A model generated the notes under the pieces. It had not been told where the DNA came from. It saw only the letters and a list, made by a program, of their open reading frames with translations, and made no database searches. Below are positions 35,240 through 47,596 of a DNA stretch of 64,000 nucleotides, in pieces. The position numbers and the translations under genes are program-made. Position 1 is the first letter of the stretch; every line of letters starts with the position of its first letter. This DNA is from Brachypterus glaber (taxonomy: Eukaryota; Arthropoda; Insecta; Coleoptera; Kateretidae). The stretch spans positions 37,669,747 through 37,733,746 of the forward strand of contig OY294047.1 in NCBI GenBank assembly GCA_958510825.1, read 5' to 3'.

Positions 35240-37290
35240 TAAAATTTCCTTGTCTATAGGTTTTTCTTCATGATTTTTTGAGAACTGTCAACATCGCTTA
35301 TAACGTAAGCTAACCCAACTTGTTTAAAAGCTAAAGTTTCTTCTTTTTTAATGGTGTATTTTAAGATTCTATCATTATTTTATGCTTTATGTTATCTATT
35401 ATCTTAATTGTTGTATACCACGGAAAATTTATTAGAAGTTGAGGTTATGTTTTTAAGTTTTCTTAATTTCAGTTAGTTATAATTTAGTTTAGTGTAGGGA
35501 ATGATAATTATGCCTGAATCGACCTTTATAGTTTATTCAAGTTATTTCGTTTAGTAAACAGACATGTATGCTTTGAGAATTTGTTAGTAAATACTAAAAG
35601 TTTTTGCATATATCAAATGTTCTTATGGTTCTGGTTAATGTAACAACCACTGATGTTTGTTTACTAAACTTTCGTTTTCGCCACGGTAATAAATTCTCAG
35701 TGTGTGGATGTGGAGGTGCAATTAAACTTGCCTAGTATACAAGTGACATACCTTTCCAAACAGAGGACAGAATAAATAAATAAAAAACTTTAAATTCTTC
35801 CAAAGTCCGGTAAAATTGGTGGCTTCTTTACCCATCAAATAAAATTCATTATTCTTTTCAGTTAAAGAATCTACTTTGATTCCAAAAGCACATGTGGCAA
35901 TGACGTCATTTGTGTATCTTGTGAAAACATCTTTAAATTCTACAGTTAAAGTTTCTTTATTTTGATTTTGAAAGTATTTGATAAAGTTTTCGGCAGCTTC
36001 GGACATTAAGTTAAACATTGCCCTCATTTTACTGCTGGTAAAGGAAGGGCTAAGAGTCGCACGCATATCTCTCCACCTTTGTCCTAAAATGTATTAATTA
36101 TGTACTAAATTATTTGAGTTTTTGAGTTTAATAGTAAATTGTAGATTTGTAATAATACCTAAATATTAAAAAAAATAACAAACAAGTAAACATTATTTTT
36201 TTGTTAACCAAACCATAATGAAATAAAGACACAGAGTCAAGTCAGGAGACCTAGGTGGCCAATGAATCGGACCATATAGTATTTTCGTCTGCTTGTAACT
36301 TGCCCTGTAGAATATAAAAGTACATTCATATCATTATATCACTTTATTTACCTGTTAGAGCAAAAAGATTTTTACCCCATAAAGGATCAATATCTTGAGG
36401 CACCATTTCTCTATGATCAACGAAATGGTCAAAATCCTTAATTGTAATCTGCTTGATTAAATCAGGATCTCTTAAAACCAGGGTTGGAGTTTGAAATTGA
36501 TACATTCCACTATACCTAAAATAAACAATGCCTGCTAAATTTATAATAATATAAGTAAAGGTAAATTGTTTAAAGCAGGATTCTGGAATATCGAAACATC
36601 AGGCTTACTGCTGGGAGCCACCTCTAAAAGAGGGCGACACCTTTATCCTTTTGTCCACTACTTGTATTACCGTGTAAAACTTATTACCAGCTTAGAGTAA
36701 ATTATTTTATTCAAAGCAGCACATAGCTTGCATGAGCGTATATTTACCAAAGATTACAGGATTTTAATTAAAGAAACAGGGGCTCCTAGGCGCTGAAACT
36801 GATGCAGCTCTATTTAGGCAGCGATTTTCTCGGAAACTAAAAGAGATAATCAAGTTCTGTAAAAACCAGCTTAAATGGAACAACAATATCTATAAAAAGT
36901 AGTACAAAATATTTTTTTTTGTTGCTTTGGATAAACTTTGAGCTTGCAATAGAATGGTGTTAAGCTTGCTATTTTTGAGTTTTAAAAGTGGTAAAAAAGT
37001 TTTAAAACAACCCAAACATGGACCGGCGCGCCAAAATATTGTCTTATGTAACTTGTCCTTTTATATACTATTTTATTGAAATTTTCTTACCTTGATTCTG
37101 GAAATGCGTTATAAACATGTTTGACCATATCTGCAAAACTTTGTGTTCTTACCAAGGTACCAAAATTATTTCCAAAAAATGGCACAGTATCGCATTGTTT
37201 TACTCCACGACTTTTCCAGTAATTAAATGGTCTAAATCCAAAAAGGTATACAAATATAGCAGTTCCCACTGCCAGTAGTAAAAGAATCAT
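29411..37290 (-). CDS. CYP9-family cytochrome P450, complete (gene A, 7 exons)
   Basis: Complete 527-residue P450. Exons, in coding order on the minus strand: 37290-37091, 36515-36352, 36083-35752, 34560-34383, 32251-32088, 30655-30544 and 29844-29411 (TAA at 29413-29411). Every junction is GT/AG and the summed length (1584 nt) is open throughout. The start is the ATG before a hydrophobic anchor (residues 2-19), giving a microsomal, ER-anchored enzyme. Diagnostic residues: C-helix W125xxxR129; I-helix oxygen-binding AGFDT (326-330); K-helix E384-R387; PERF 445-448; heme loop F464-G473 with ligand C471. Family knowledge: insect CYP9 enzymes are NADPH-P450-reductase-dependent monooxygenases, often of plant toxins and insecticides; the substrate here is unknown. 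Length is normal for the family. An AATAAA overlaps the stop codon (29410-29415), and I see no clearer poly(A) signal close by. Introns 2 to 6 hold transposable-element debris. The subfamily cannot be fixed by eye (it resembles beetle CYP9Z types). Confidence 0.93.
30125..30490. mobile_element. Inverted-repeat element in gene A intron 6
   Basis: GGGGAGGGGCAATTT and AGAGGGTCGTATGATACA at the left pair with TATTACACGACCCATTTTT and CTCCCCTTGGCCTCC at the right. Related words occur at 39115-39175 and 39905-39935. Confidence 0.55.
30724..30868. mobile_element. MITE in gene A intron 5 (AAGGCCTATCC ends), copy 1
   Basis: About 145 bp, with inverted halves through CATAAGAATG and GTGATTGG. Copy 2 is at 56358-56504 in the equivalent intron of gene B, but at a different distance from the exon. 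Confidence 0.7.
31557..32062. mobile_element. MITE family M, copy 2, in gene A intron 5
   Basis: Shares AACCTAACATTTTTGTTTA, ATATGGTTCATAC, and the terminal hairpin around CATTTCCAACTCTCGAG with copies 1 and 3. Its hairpin end stops 25 bp inside the intron from the exon 5 donor (32087). Confidence 0.75.
32285..32400. repeat. GC-looped stem-loop in gene A intron 4
   Basis: Arms TTTAACATTTTTGACCTGCG and inverse surround a loop with GAGCGCGCTAGCGCG, followed by ATATAGTATTTTTTT. One of about eight such hairpins in the window. Confidence 0.7.
32617..32745 (+). pseudogene. Short Asp/Ser-rich frame, possible tyrosine-recombinase-like leader
   Basis: A 42-residue frame beginning MESEMQSDDSGTPPEIRRQA, then TVRENLLPQKS, ending TGA. 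It lies antisense inside gene A intron 4. The acidic start followed by a LLPxKS motif reminds me of the N-terminus of Crypton or ZMYM-like recombinase-derived proteins common in beetles, but the homology is from memory and the rest of the domain is missing. Best read as a broken mobile-gene fragment. Confidence 0.3.
33142..34172. mobile_element. 1-kb foldback in gene A intron 4
   Basis: Two arms of nearly 500 bp pair around a centre near 33650. Paired words include CATGGTAGCAGAAGG, CTCTAATTGAAGCCTGGATA, AACGTTTAGTGG-like and CATAGTGT. No coding content. Transcribed as intron RNA it would form a very long hairpin. Confidence 0.8.
34631..35526. mobile_element. TIR element in gene A intron 3
   Basis: AAGGTCGATTCAGGCATAAT at the left and its exact inverse at the right, with arms of about 130 bp sharing AAGAAAACTTAAAAACA and CAACCTCAACTTCTAA. 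An (AAT)n array (35170-35240) lies inside. Same end family as 27961-28107. Confidence 0.8.
35170..35240. repeat. (AAT)n microsatellite
   Basis: About 23 uninterrupted AAT units inside the TIR element in intron 3. Confidence 0.95.
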
Positions 37291-37782
37291 TTTTATAGAA
37301 TAATTAATCTGAAAACAAAAATAGTGACGAAGGTTGAAAAAGTTGAAAAACTAGATTTTGTCGTAACTGAGCGAAGAGTATGACATGCAGTCCCGGGAAT
37401 TTGGTCCCGGGTTATTCCGGGGCTTTTTTAAAAAATCTAAACAAGTTTCGGCAAAAGTTTGTATGTCTATTAATATATTTTTTATCAAATTATTTAATAA
37501 TAATAAATAATCAAAAATTTTACCTAATAATAACGAGTTCAATTAACTGAACAAACAAGATTAAAAGTAACATGCCAATAGATATTAATATAATATATTA
37601 TTTTAAGTATTACTATAATTATTAATAATTGCTTTATGATTATACATATCAATAATATTAACAAAAATAGTAATTTATATCCCGGGAGTTTCTTTGTCAA
37701 GCACCGGTCCTGTGAATTTTGCCTTGTATGTATACCAGGTGTTTCAGGAAGGTGGTTAACCCCGTTAACATTTTTATCTTTT
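37291..37782. other. Upstream flank of gene A; no distinct promoter seen
   Basis: The 5' flank is AT-rich. A GC-rich knot (CCCGGGAATTTGG, CCCGGGTTATTCCGGGG, 37392-37424) lies about 110 bp upstream of the ATG; its role is unknown. No clear TATA/Inr pair could be chosen. Confidence 0.4.
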
Positions 37783-38519
37783 TAGGTAGGATCTTCAAAT
37801 TTGCAAAAGCTATATGATGTATAATTTAAGATTTATTGATAGTTAGAAATTTTTTGGCACTTCCGGTTTCGTCGGAAATTAATCGAACTTTCGATTTTTA
37901 AATAGAACACCCTATATATTTTTACATATTTTGATTCAGAAATCAATTCTGAGAACACACATGTGTCACTTGTCAATTTTTGACAGTTCATGTCATTGTT
38001 TAGTTAAATCTTCATTTTAAATCTTTTGTGTTTTAATGCCAAGTTCTTCCAAAAAAAAAAACATGTGTGGTACCAAAATGTTCGCAAGAAAATTCTCTTT
38101 CATTTTAACCTAATGAGCCACCCTCTTTTCTTTTGAAAAAATGACTTATGGACCAAAAGTATGATTTTCGAACCTTTAAGAGCCCACCACATTTAGAGTT
38201 TTGGAAAAAAAAACAAAATAGTATTTTTCTAAAGATACTAGACCAACAATTAAGCGAATAAGCTAATTTAAGGCACTCTAGATAAAAAAAATAAATAAAA
38301 AATGACATGACCTATTAAAAATTGACACGTGACACATGCTTGTTCTTAGAATTGATTTTTGAATTGAAATATGTAAAAATATACAGGGTATTCGATTTAA
38401 AAATCGAAAGGTCGAATCATTTCCGGTGAAACCGGAAGTGGCAAAAAAGTCTAACCATGTCAACAAATCCTAAATTATACATAATAAAGCTCCTGCATAT
38501 TTTACGATCCTACATAAAG
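37783..38519. mobile_element. Foldback with CACTTCCGGTTT motif
   Basis: The arms pair across a centre near 38150, through GGCACTTCCGGTTTC, TCGATTTTTAAAT, AATCAATTCT and CATGTGTCAC. The CACTTCCGGTTT motif also occurs in the foldback at 59155-59950. Confidence 0.8.
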
Positions 38520-38639
38520 TAATGCTTTCCCCTATAGGAATAATTTCATTAAAATCAAAAACAAAAAAGAAATTAAAAAAAAATTCAATATTTTTTTCGT
38601 AAAACGAAAATTAAATTGAAAAAAATGTGTTTTGAAAAA

Positions 38640-38945
38640 AATTATTTTTACCCCAACCTGATTTTTACGAAAACAATCCCAGTCTAGAACTTTAGATAAT
38701 CAATCTGTAGTCCAAATTTGAAGTCTTTAGCCAGAAACGTTCTTGAGTTATCCTGGTCACAAATTTCCCGGACACACGGGCCGACAGACCGACCGACCGA
38801 CAGACAAAAATTTTTCTTTGACTGAAAACATATTTTTTTGGATATAAAACGTCCAGAAATGTAAAAAAGCAATAAAAATTTTTATAATTTTTTTTACTAA
38901 CGCAAGACTTTCCTTGGGGAAAGTAAAAGTAAAAAAGTTGAGATG
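38640..38945 (-). mobile_element. (GTCY)-bearing TIR family, partial copy
   Basis: In inverse orientation: CGGACACACGGGCCGACAGA, then CAAGACTTTCCTTGGGGAAAG. The tract of GACCGACC units is short. Confidence 0.6.
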
Positions 38946-39300
38946 GATCACTTTATCAATTTATTAATTTTTCAGTGTTTTAGGCACTCTTCCAGAAGAA
39001 AATAGTTTAGATAACTTTATTTAGTTTCTATACTTTTAATGTTATCATTAATAAATAAAACTTGAAGTCTTTATCTTTTTGCTTGTATTTAATTTTTTCA
39101 GCATTTAAAATATTGGCAGGGGGCATGGGGAAAAAATTTTTGACGGAAAAGGGGTCGTGTAACATATAATTTTAAAGCTTATAAAATTCTTTAATAGGTC
39201 ATATTTATACCTTTAAAATGGGGTTGAAAATGGAAATTTTCGTCAATAATATTTTGAAAAATATTTACCCCCTCACCCTCTCGGGGGTGGAGTTAGAAGT
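38946..39300. other. No gene seen
   Basis: AT-rich. A GGGGTCGTGTAACATATAAT block resembles one arm of the element at 30125-30490. Confidence 0.4.
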
Positions 39301-39690
39301 TAGTTTTTTTTTATCAGGTTCAATTTCAGCAACCTCAAAAACCGGTATATAGCAATTTCAAATTTTTCTAAAAAAAATGTATTTTTCCCCATTTGCCCCC
39401 CTTGCCGCACCCCAATGTTTACCAAAAACAATCTCGAGTGAGAACTTTTGGTAAAATACATGTATGCCAAATTTCAAGCTTAAAGCGTTCTTAAGTTATC
39501 GTGCCTACAAGATTTCCCGGACAGACCGACCGACCGAGCGACAATTTTTTTTTGCTCGAAATTGATTTATAGCGACATAAAACGTCATAAAACGCAAAAA
39601 TACACAAAAAAATTTGAAAATTTTTACACGAATAAAAGGCTTTCCGAAATTTTGAAAATTTTCTAAATGGGAAAGCAAAATCGGACAAAT
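39301..39690 (-). mobile_element. (GTCY)-bearing TIR family, copy in inverse orientation
   Basis: Contains CCCCTTGCCGCACCCCAATG, ATTTCCCGGACAGACCGACC, GCGACATAAAACGTCATAAA, and a terminal TTTTCTAAATGGGAAAGC at about 39660-39677. Confidence 0.65.
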
Positions 39691-41509
39691 TTTGAAAAAT
39701 AATAATTTTATGATACAAAAAACGTAAATTATACTTTTAAAACAATAATTGTTTTTAATTTTAAATAAAAAAATTAAAATTTAAAAAAAAATATATTAAA
39801 AATCGTATTTTTTAGCAAAAAAAAAGTTAAATATCAGACCTTAAAAAAAGTATAAAAAATAAAAAAATATATGGTCAAACATTATAATTTATTTGCTTTA
39901 AAAGTAATATCACACGACCCCTCTACATTTAAAAAAGTTTACCATTTGACCCACATTTTAGAAGCTAAAATTATCAAATATACGCCAAATAGTTTGAGTT
40001 GTCTTATTTATTTTTTTAAAGTTTAAAGTCTTATGCCATGTCGTTCAAAAGTTATGATGGGCTTACTTTTGGCCCTCACTGTGTATGAACAACAAATCAA
40101 ATTTTACAGGATCCTGTCCTAGGACTGCAGTTGACTGGTGCGTAACAAAAAGGCTCTTAAGATATAAATTACTATTTTTAATAATATTGTTGATATTTTT
40201 ATATCATATATAATCATAAAGTAATAAGTACTTATAAGTACTTATTTTTATAGGATAATATCTAATATCTATTTTTATAATATTATTATTTTATATCTTG
40301 TTTGTTTAGTTAGATAACTATTTATTATTCAGTAAAAATTAAATTTTAATTATTTATTATTATTAAATTGATAAAAAATATAGTTATAGACTTTTGGACC
40401 ACACTGTATATTAATTTTTTATACAAAAATATAATTCCTGCGATTTGTTGGTCGGTCTGTCTGTATTCCCGGGAGGATTTGGACAAGCACCAAACTTTTT
40501 GACTGAGATTGTTTTTGATACGAGTCGGGGCGGGTTAAGTGGGCCAAACGGGGAAATACTATTTTTTTTCAAGAATTTTACATTATTCAAAAAAATTACT
40601 TTTTTTCAAAACATTTATTATTTTTTAATTTTTATAAATGGAACCCCATGTATGCTTTCCCCAGAAAATATTATTTTGTTAGCAGAAGTGTTTATGTAAA
40701 AAATACCCTGTATACCACAAAAAAAATAATATTACTTACGATATCTGTTTGTTTTAAAACATTACATCAACTAATGAATATTAAATATGAAAATATTTCA
40801 ATAACAATTTGACTGCGGATGCGCGAATTATATGAATTCAGGGTCAGAATAGATTTGACGAAAAAATATCTAATTATTGTTTACAAATTTTTTAACAGAA
40901 ACATTATAATTTTTATAATTAAAATACAAATTTTAAATACCATATTTTTTCTTAAGATTAATTACACAAACAGAAAGTTATAATTTATTTTAAAGTTCAT
41001 GTTCAGAAGGGCATTTAGAAAAGAACATTTTTTAAAAGTTTTAACCAAAAAATATCACAAAATTATGTGCCAAATTTAACAAAAAGAAATTAGGGTGCGC
41101 CCATTTCATTTGAAAATTGGTAAAAATTAAAAATTATATATACATTTTTTTAAAGGGCACTATTTTTTTAATCAGATAATTTCTGTGCCAAATTTCAACT
41201 TAAAAAAAACTTAATTTGAAAATTACAAAAATAATTTTTTTTAATTTTAATTAATTTTATAGTTTTTAACTAAAGCAAAAAGAGGCAATTTTATTTTTAA
41301 GATAAAATTTAGGTACAGAAACTGGATTTTGATTTAAACGAAAAAACATAAAAATTATTTGATTTTTTAACATTTAACTGAATTAGTTGCATGCCTAACT
41401 TTGTTTCATTAAGCTAAAATTTGGCACAGAATTTTGTTATAGTATCTTTCACCAATTAAAAAAAGTGTTCTTTGAAATACCCTAATGTAAATATCAATGT
41501 CCGCCCTTG
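39691..41509. other. No gene seen
   Basis: Very AT-rich, simple sequence with poly(A)/poly(T) blocks. The 84-residue frame at 40445-40699 includes GTCGGTCTGTCTGTATTCCC and so is element-derived. Confidence 0.45.
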
Positions 41510-42152
41510 ACACTATAACTGCTTGGGCGGCAGGATTCTGGGCTAGAAGATTGCAAAACTATTGCTTTCAGGAGGTGCGATAAAGGGTCTTAGCGAAGAT
41601 TTAGTGGGGGGAGAAGGTCGAAAATTACAACTTTCATCCCCTCTACAATAAAGATAATGACTAAAAAAAACGTTCCCACTGCTGCTAAAATTACAGCTTT
41701 TATATTTTTAACCCATGAAATTTAAAACGAATTTCAAGATCTAACTTTTTGATTTTTGGGGAATAGGGCGTTGGATCTGACTAAAATTGTTATCTAATTT
41801 TGCTGTGAAGTTTCGACTATGGATTTTTATAGTTTTCGAACAGAGAATTAAAGCCAAAGATTAGTCATTGTCACTTACAGTAAACACTCACATAAACAAA
41901 ACATTATTTAAACAAATAAATAACAGTTAAAACACCTACTCAAAGTAGTGTTAGTGTTTCCACTACTGCTAAAATTACAACTTTCATTTTTTTAACCCAT
42001 AAAATTTAAAACATTTTCTGAATTCCAATAGCTACAGCGCTGGAGCTTGCAAACTAGTAACCTTTTTATTATAAATACCCTCATTCAAGAAGCACTTTTT
42101 AAAAAATTTAATGATTCTTACATGACAAATCTAGTAAAAAGCAACTTTTATA

Positions 42153-42986
42153 TTGCTTTCCCATTTTGAAAATTTTCAAAATTTCGGAAAGCCTTGTATN
42201 NNNNNNNNNNNNNNNNNNNNNNNNNNNNNNNNNNNNNNNNNNNNNNNNNNNNNNNNNNNNNNNNNNNNNNNNNNNNNNNNNNNNNNNNNNNNNNNNNNNN
42301 NNNNNNNNNNNNNNNNNNNNNNNNNNNNNNNNNNNNNNNNNNNNNNNNNNNNNNNNNNNNNNNNNNNNNNNNNNNNNNNNNNNNNNNNNNNNNNNNNNNA
42401 AAATTTTTTTTTGCGAATTTTTGCGTTTTATAACGTTTTATGTCGATATAAATCAATTTCAAGCAAAAAAAAAATTGTCGGTCGATCGGTCGATCGGTCG
42501 GTCGATCGGTCGATCGGTCTGTTCGGGAAATCTTGTAAGCACGATAACTTAAGAACGCTTTAAGCTAGAGACTTGAATTTTGGCATACAGATATGTTACC
42601 AAAAGTTCTCGCTCGGGATTGTTTTTCGTGAACATTGGCGTGCGGCAAGGGGGGCAAATGGGGAAAAATACATTTTTTTAGAAAAAATTTAAAATTGCTA
42701 TATAGAGGTTTTTAAGGTTACTGAAATTGAATCTGATAATAAAATTTCTCTAACTCCACCCACGAGGGGGTAAATATTTTGAAATGTTTTTTCGTGAAAA
42801 TTTATAGATAGGGGTTTTTGAGGTTGATAAAAATGAATCTTGAAATATATTTTTTGAAACCCACCCCCTTAGGGGTGGGTGGTGATTTTTGTGAAAATTA
42901 GTATATTGACGTTTTTGAGGTTGCTGGAAGTGAATCTGATAATAAAAAATCTATTTTACGCGCAGGTGGTAAAATGGGAAAGCTTT
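42153..42986 (+). mobile_element. (GTCY)-bearing TIR family, copy with assembly gap
   Basis: GCTTTCCCATTTTGAAAATT at the start and AAAATGGGAAAGC at the end. The GTCGGTCGATCGGTCGATCG tract is at 42476-42525. The 200-N gap replaces about 200 bases of the left half. Confidence 0.75.
42200..42399. other. Assembly gap (200 N)
   Basis: A run of exactly 200 N, a conventional size that may not reflect the true distance. Open frames drawn across it are meaningless. Confidence 0.99.
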
Positions 42987-43748
42987 TTTACTGGCAGTGT
43001 GTTTTTATCCCGTGATATTTTACAACTTTTAAGCATTTCAAGATCCACTCCCGCTAAAATTACAACTTTCATTCCCTCGACGAAAAAGTAAGTGACTAAA
43101 AAAACATTTCCACTACTGATAACATTGCAACTTTTATATTTTCAACCCATGAAATTTAGAACTCTTTTGGAATTTCAAGGTAGGTGGAGGAAGACTCACC
43201 TATCCCCCCATAGCTACGACCCTGGAGCTATAGCTTGCAAAATAGTAACCTTTTTATTATAAATACCATAATTTTTTTATTTTTCAAAATTTTAATGATT
43301 CTTACCTGACAAATCTAATAAAAAGCAACTTTTATATTTTTATCTAATGACATTTTATAACTTTTACAAACTTCAAAATCCACTCCTGCTATAATTACAA
43401 CTTTTATTTTTTTTAACCCATGAAATTTTTCAACCTTTTCGAATTTAAAGGTAGGTGGGGGAAGGCTCCCCATCTCCCCATAGCTACGCCGCTGGAGCGA
43501 TTGCTTGCTAACTAGTAACCTTTTTATTATAAATAACATCGTTCAAGAAGCACTTTTATATTTTTAACCATGAAATTTACGACCTTTTTGAATTTGAAGG
43601 TAGATGGGGAAGGCTCCCCCGCCCTCCATAGCTACTACTAATTGTAATTAGTAATTACAATTTTATTATAAATAACATCGCTTAAAAAACACTTTTTAAA
43701 AATTTTATTCATTCTTACCTGACAAATCTAGTAAAAAGCCATACACTC

Positions 43749-43751
<3 letters not shown>

Positions 43752-43832
<81 letters not shown>
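43752..43832. repeat. (AT)n microsatellite
   Basis: About 40 uninterrupted AT units. Confidence 0.97.
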
Positions 43833-43834
<2 letters not shown>

Positions 43835-44080
43835 ATTAAAATATTAATTTAACAATTTAAAACCGCTAATAATAAACTATGCTTTTACGCCTCACGATGA
43901 GCTAAGTTCTTTAAACTAAATTACTTTATTTGGATGCGAAATATATAAATTCAGGGCCGTCCATTAAGTGATGACGATGAACTGCAAATTTATATATGAT
44001 TAGATAATTATTTATTATTTTTTGTACACAACTTATAATTTTAAAAACAAAAATAGCCAAAACTTTGCGGGACCACATTT

Positions 44081-45932
44081 GGTGAAGCTGGAGCTAAAGT
44101 GGTCTAACTAACATTTTTGGCGAAACTGAGTTACGGCCATATTTCAATACTAGACATTGTATATTTATAGTTTAAATGCATTTTAGGTCTATAAACCTGC
44201 CCAAACCCCTTAATTTGAACGATAACATTTAGGAACTCTACATTAATTTATTTTTTAAATTTGTTAAAAACTCATTGTATTTTAAATATGTATTTTCCTA
44301 TAATAAAATTATTTTTGGGTGTACCCAAGTATTACGCAACACTTTTTGGGGTATACTAAATAAGCCTGTTTTTTACAAAAAAAAAGATCACATTATGAAT
44401 AATTTTAGCTAAAAACGCACAGGAAACATAGTATAATATATAAAAAGACCCACCAAATAAGATTATAATTAATTTAATGTAATTTTAAAGCCATTTCACA
44501 CATAAATTTTAGAAATTGCTATTTTTGCCAAAAGTGAAAAAGCTAAAGTGGTCTAACTAATATTGTTTCCAACACTCGTTATTTCCCAAACAAAACCAAA
44601 TATTGCAACAATTATGCGTGAAATAGTGTAGTACTACCTTTAAACTATACTATAAATTATTTTTGGGTGTGTCCAAGTATTACGTAACACTTTTTAGGGT
44701 ATACTAAATGAGCCTGTTTTTACAAAAAAAAAACATTTTTTTTATTTAATTTTATAGTATAAAGGTAGTACTACAGCATTTAATGCATAGTTGTTGCAAT
44801 AGTTGGTTTTGTTTGGGAAATAACGAGTGTTGAAAACATTGTTAGTTAGACCACTTTAGCTATTTCACTTTTGGCAAAAATAGCAGTTTCTAAAATTTAT
44901 GTGTGAAATAGCTTAAAAGTGGCATAAAACTAATTAAAATCTTATTTGGTGGGTCTTTTTTCTATACAACATTTTTTGTGCATTTTTAGCTAAATTTTTT
45001 CATATTGTGACCTTTTTTTTTGTAAAACCAGGCTCATTTAGTATACCCTAAAAAGTGTTACGTAATACTTGGACACACCCAAAAATAATTTTATAGTATA
45101 GTTTAAAGGTAGTACTACACTATTTCATGTATAACTGTTGCAGTAGTTGGTTTTGTTTGGGAAATAACGAGTGTTGAAAACAATGTTAGTTAGACCACTT
45201 TACCTTTTTCACTTTTGGCGAAAATAGCAATTTCTAAAATTTATGTGTAAAATAGCTTAAAAGTGGCATAGAACTAATTAAAATTCTATTTGTGGGTCAT
45301 TTTATATTCTATACAACATTTTTTTTGCGTTTTTAGCTAAAATTATTCATATTGTGGCCTTTTTTTTGTAAAAACAGGCTCATTTAGTATACCCTAAAAA
45401 GTGTTACGTAGTACTTGGACACACCCAAAAATAATTTTATAGTATAGTTTAAAGGTAGTACTACACTATTTCATGTATAACTGTTGCAATAGTTGGTTTT
45501 GTTTGGGAAATAACGAGTGTTGAAAACAATGTTAGTTAGACCATTTTAGCTTTTTTACTTTTGGCGAAAATAGAAATTTCTAAAATTTATGTATAAAATA
45601 GCTTTAAAATGGCATTAAAATAATTAAAATTATATTATATGGTTAGGTTTAAGTATTATTTTACACCTACTGTGCCACTAACCCAAAAAAAATAAACTTT
45701 TGTGTAAAAAGAGACTATGAGTTTTTTCCTAAAAAGTGTCGCGTAATAATTGAAGGCACCCAAAACTAAAGTTATTTTAATGAGATAAGTTTTTTTATAT
45801 TTTATGCTAACATATGCCCAAAAAGTTTAGTTTTAAAGGTTAAAGTGATTAAATTATAAGTCGAAACGCGTTTTCTTAATTTTCTTCATATTTACATTTT
45901 GTTAGTTAGACCACTTTAGCTCCAGCTTCACC
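44081..45932. mobile_element. 1.85-kb TIR element made of repeated GTTAGTTAGACCACTTTAGC modules
   Basis: The ends are GGTGAAGCTGGAGCTAAAGT and its inverse, flanked by a possible 4-bp duplication ATTT (44077-44080, 45933-45936). The interior is several copies of one module in both orientations: AGTTAGACCACTTTAGC, AATAACGAGTGTTGAAAACA, AAAGGTAGTACTACAC, CCAAAAATAATTTTATAGTA, then TTAGTATACCCTAAAAAGTG. Two right-hand copies repeat with a 346-bp period. No transposase. Confidence 0.75.
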
Positions 45933-47463
45933 ATTTAAGGATATACACTCTAAATTTGTCCGTCAATCTTACAGTAGTTTTAACTGTAATAATTAAAGCA
46001 AATTTACAATGTCAGAATGTGAATTTACAATATTTATTAAATTAACCTCAATATTACTGGGTTTAGTAAAATCTCAGCTCTTTTCCTGTCGGTACAATAA
46101 TTTTGCATTAAAATTCATGCATGTGATCCAAAAAGCCGGCACTTTTTCCCAAAAATTACAAGAGTGCTTGAAATACACATTAAATTCGATGCTTAAATTA
46201 CTGTGAAATCACAGGTAAAAATTCAGATTTTTACAGATAACTGTGAATTTACAGTACTGATTTAAATTTACCACTTTCTTTGCTGGCAACATATGACCTA
46301 CTTTATTTGCTGTAAAATTACCATATTTGCATTTACAGTGTAGGGACCCGAAATTAAATTACTGTACGACCTCTAATCCGAACCCCCTTTAATCGGGACG
46401 GTTTTTTATTTTAGAGTACCTTTATTACACTGCTCTACAAAAAAAGTTTTTTTTATTTGCCGGGGAGCTTTTAGTTGCGTCTGGCTATATTTGATGAGCT
46501 GATTTCGAAACCTTTTTCCGTTTTTCTCGATCAGTTCGTTTTTTTGAGATATAGCGCAAAGTGTTTTTTTTGCCCATAGTTAGTAGTAAAAAAAATAATT
46601 TAGGTCCAATTATTTTTTTTTTGCCGTGCATTGATTCTCTATTAGTGGAGCTCTAAGCCAAAAAAAAACGGATTTAAATATCTTTATTCGTTTGTTTTTA
46701 ATAGGCTTCTAATGTCAAAAAATATATATTTTGATAAAACTTTTATATAAATACTAAAGATACGACTCTAATTTTTATACGCAATACTTACTCAAATGTG
46801 CGGTTTATAAAAATAAAAAAGGTTTTAGATTTAATCCAATGACGGAGGTTTTAACAGGGGTTATCGAAAAAAAAAACACAAAAATTTTAAAATATTTTCT
46901 TTATTTTTTGGAGAGCATCATAACAAATTAAATTAATTATGGAAAATAAAACAAAACGAAAAATAAAACATTTAAAACATTAAATTAAAATTGAAAATTG
47001 AAAATTTATCAGGCAGACATCGTCACGTTATTTTATGATGTGGACCGCGTGGTTCCTTGTTTTTTTTTTTCGAGAAAATTAACAACTTTTATAGCATTTT
47101 TTGTTGTTTGTTTACAATAGTGCTATTTGACAAATAACCGTTTTAGCCAGCGCACATAAGCGGTCATGTGAGCTAAACATTTCTTATGACAGCCGCATTT
47201 AACACTGACTTCGTTCTTGCTGTCACTTTCCCAACTAATGTGAGACATGTGCTTTATTCATGACCCACTATTTTAAAACCAATTATAAATACATATGTAT
47301 ATTATATATATACAAAAAAATTAAAATATAAACAATAAATATTTATAATAATATTAAAGATTAAAAAAATATTTATTTTAAAATATTAGCTATCTTACAC
47401 ACAATAATTAATGTGCATAAACAATGATTTTCGTTTTCTTAGTGATAAGATTTTATTAGATAA
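45933..47463. other. No gene; small TTTACAG-type palindrome and unassigned repeat
   Basis: 46190-46345 has TGTGAATTTACAGT and GCATTTACAGTGTAG ends like those of 1706-2582. 46370-46720 contains GC-richer blocks (AATCGGGACGG, GCCGGGGAGC) with no open frame. The 65-residue frame at 46009-46206 is unconvincing. Confidence 0.4.
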
Positions 47464-47596
47464 TTTATTACTAGTACCCGGATATTTGGTATTGATTACG
47501 GGGGGAGCGCGAAAGTTTTTTATGAACATTCTGACATGGGTGACACTTACTGGGTATATTTGTAATTTTATATAAATAAGTTTTAAAATCTTTTAA

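Larger units (their letters stand above)
41510..43751. repeat. Diverged tandem repeats (about 200-400 bp) around a TIR element
   Basis: Blocks containing CTTACCTGACAAATCTAGTA, GCAACTTTTATATTTTTAAC, CATGAAATTTA and CTTGCTAACTAGTAACC recur at about 41640-42140, 43000-43310, 43311-43560 and 43561-43745. No coding potential. The array is interrupted by the element at 42153-42986. Confidence 0.6.

Noticed and set aside
42148..42563. Open frames crossing the N run
   Set aside because: The frame across unknown bases is meaningless, and the flanks belong to a TIR element.
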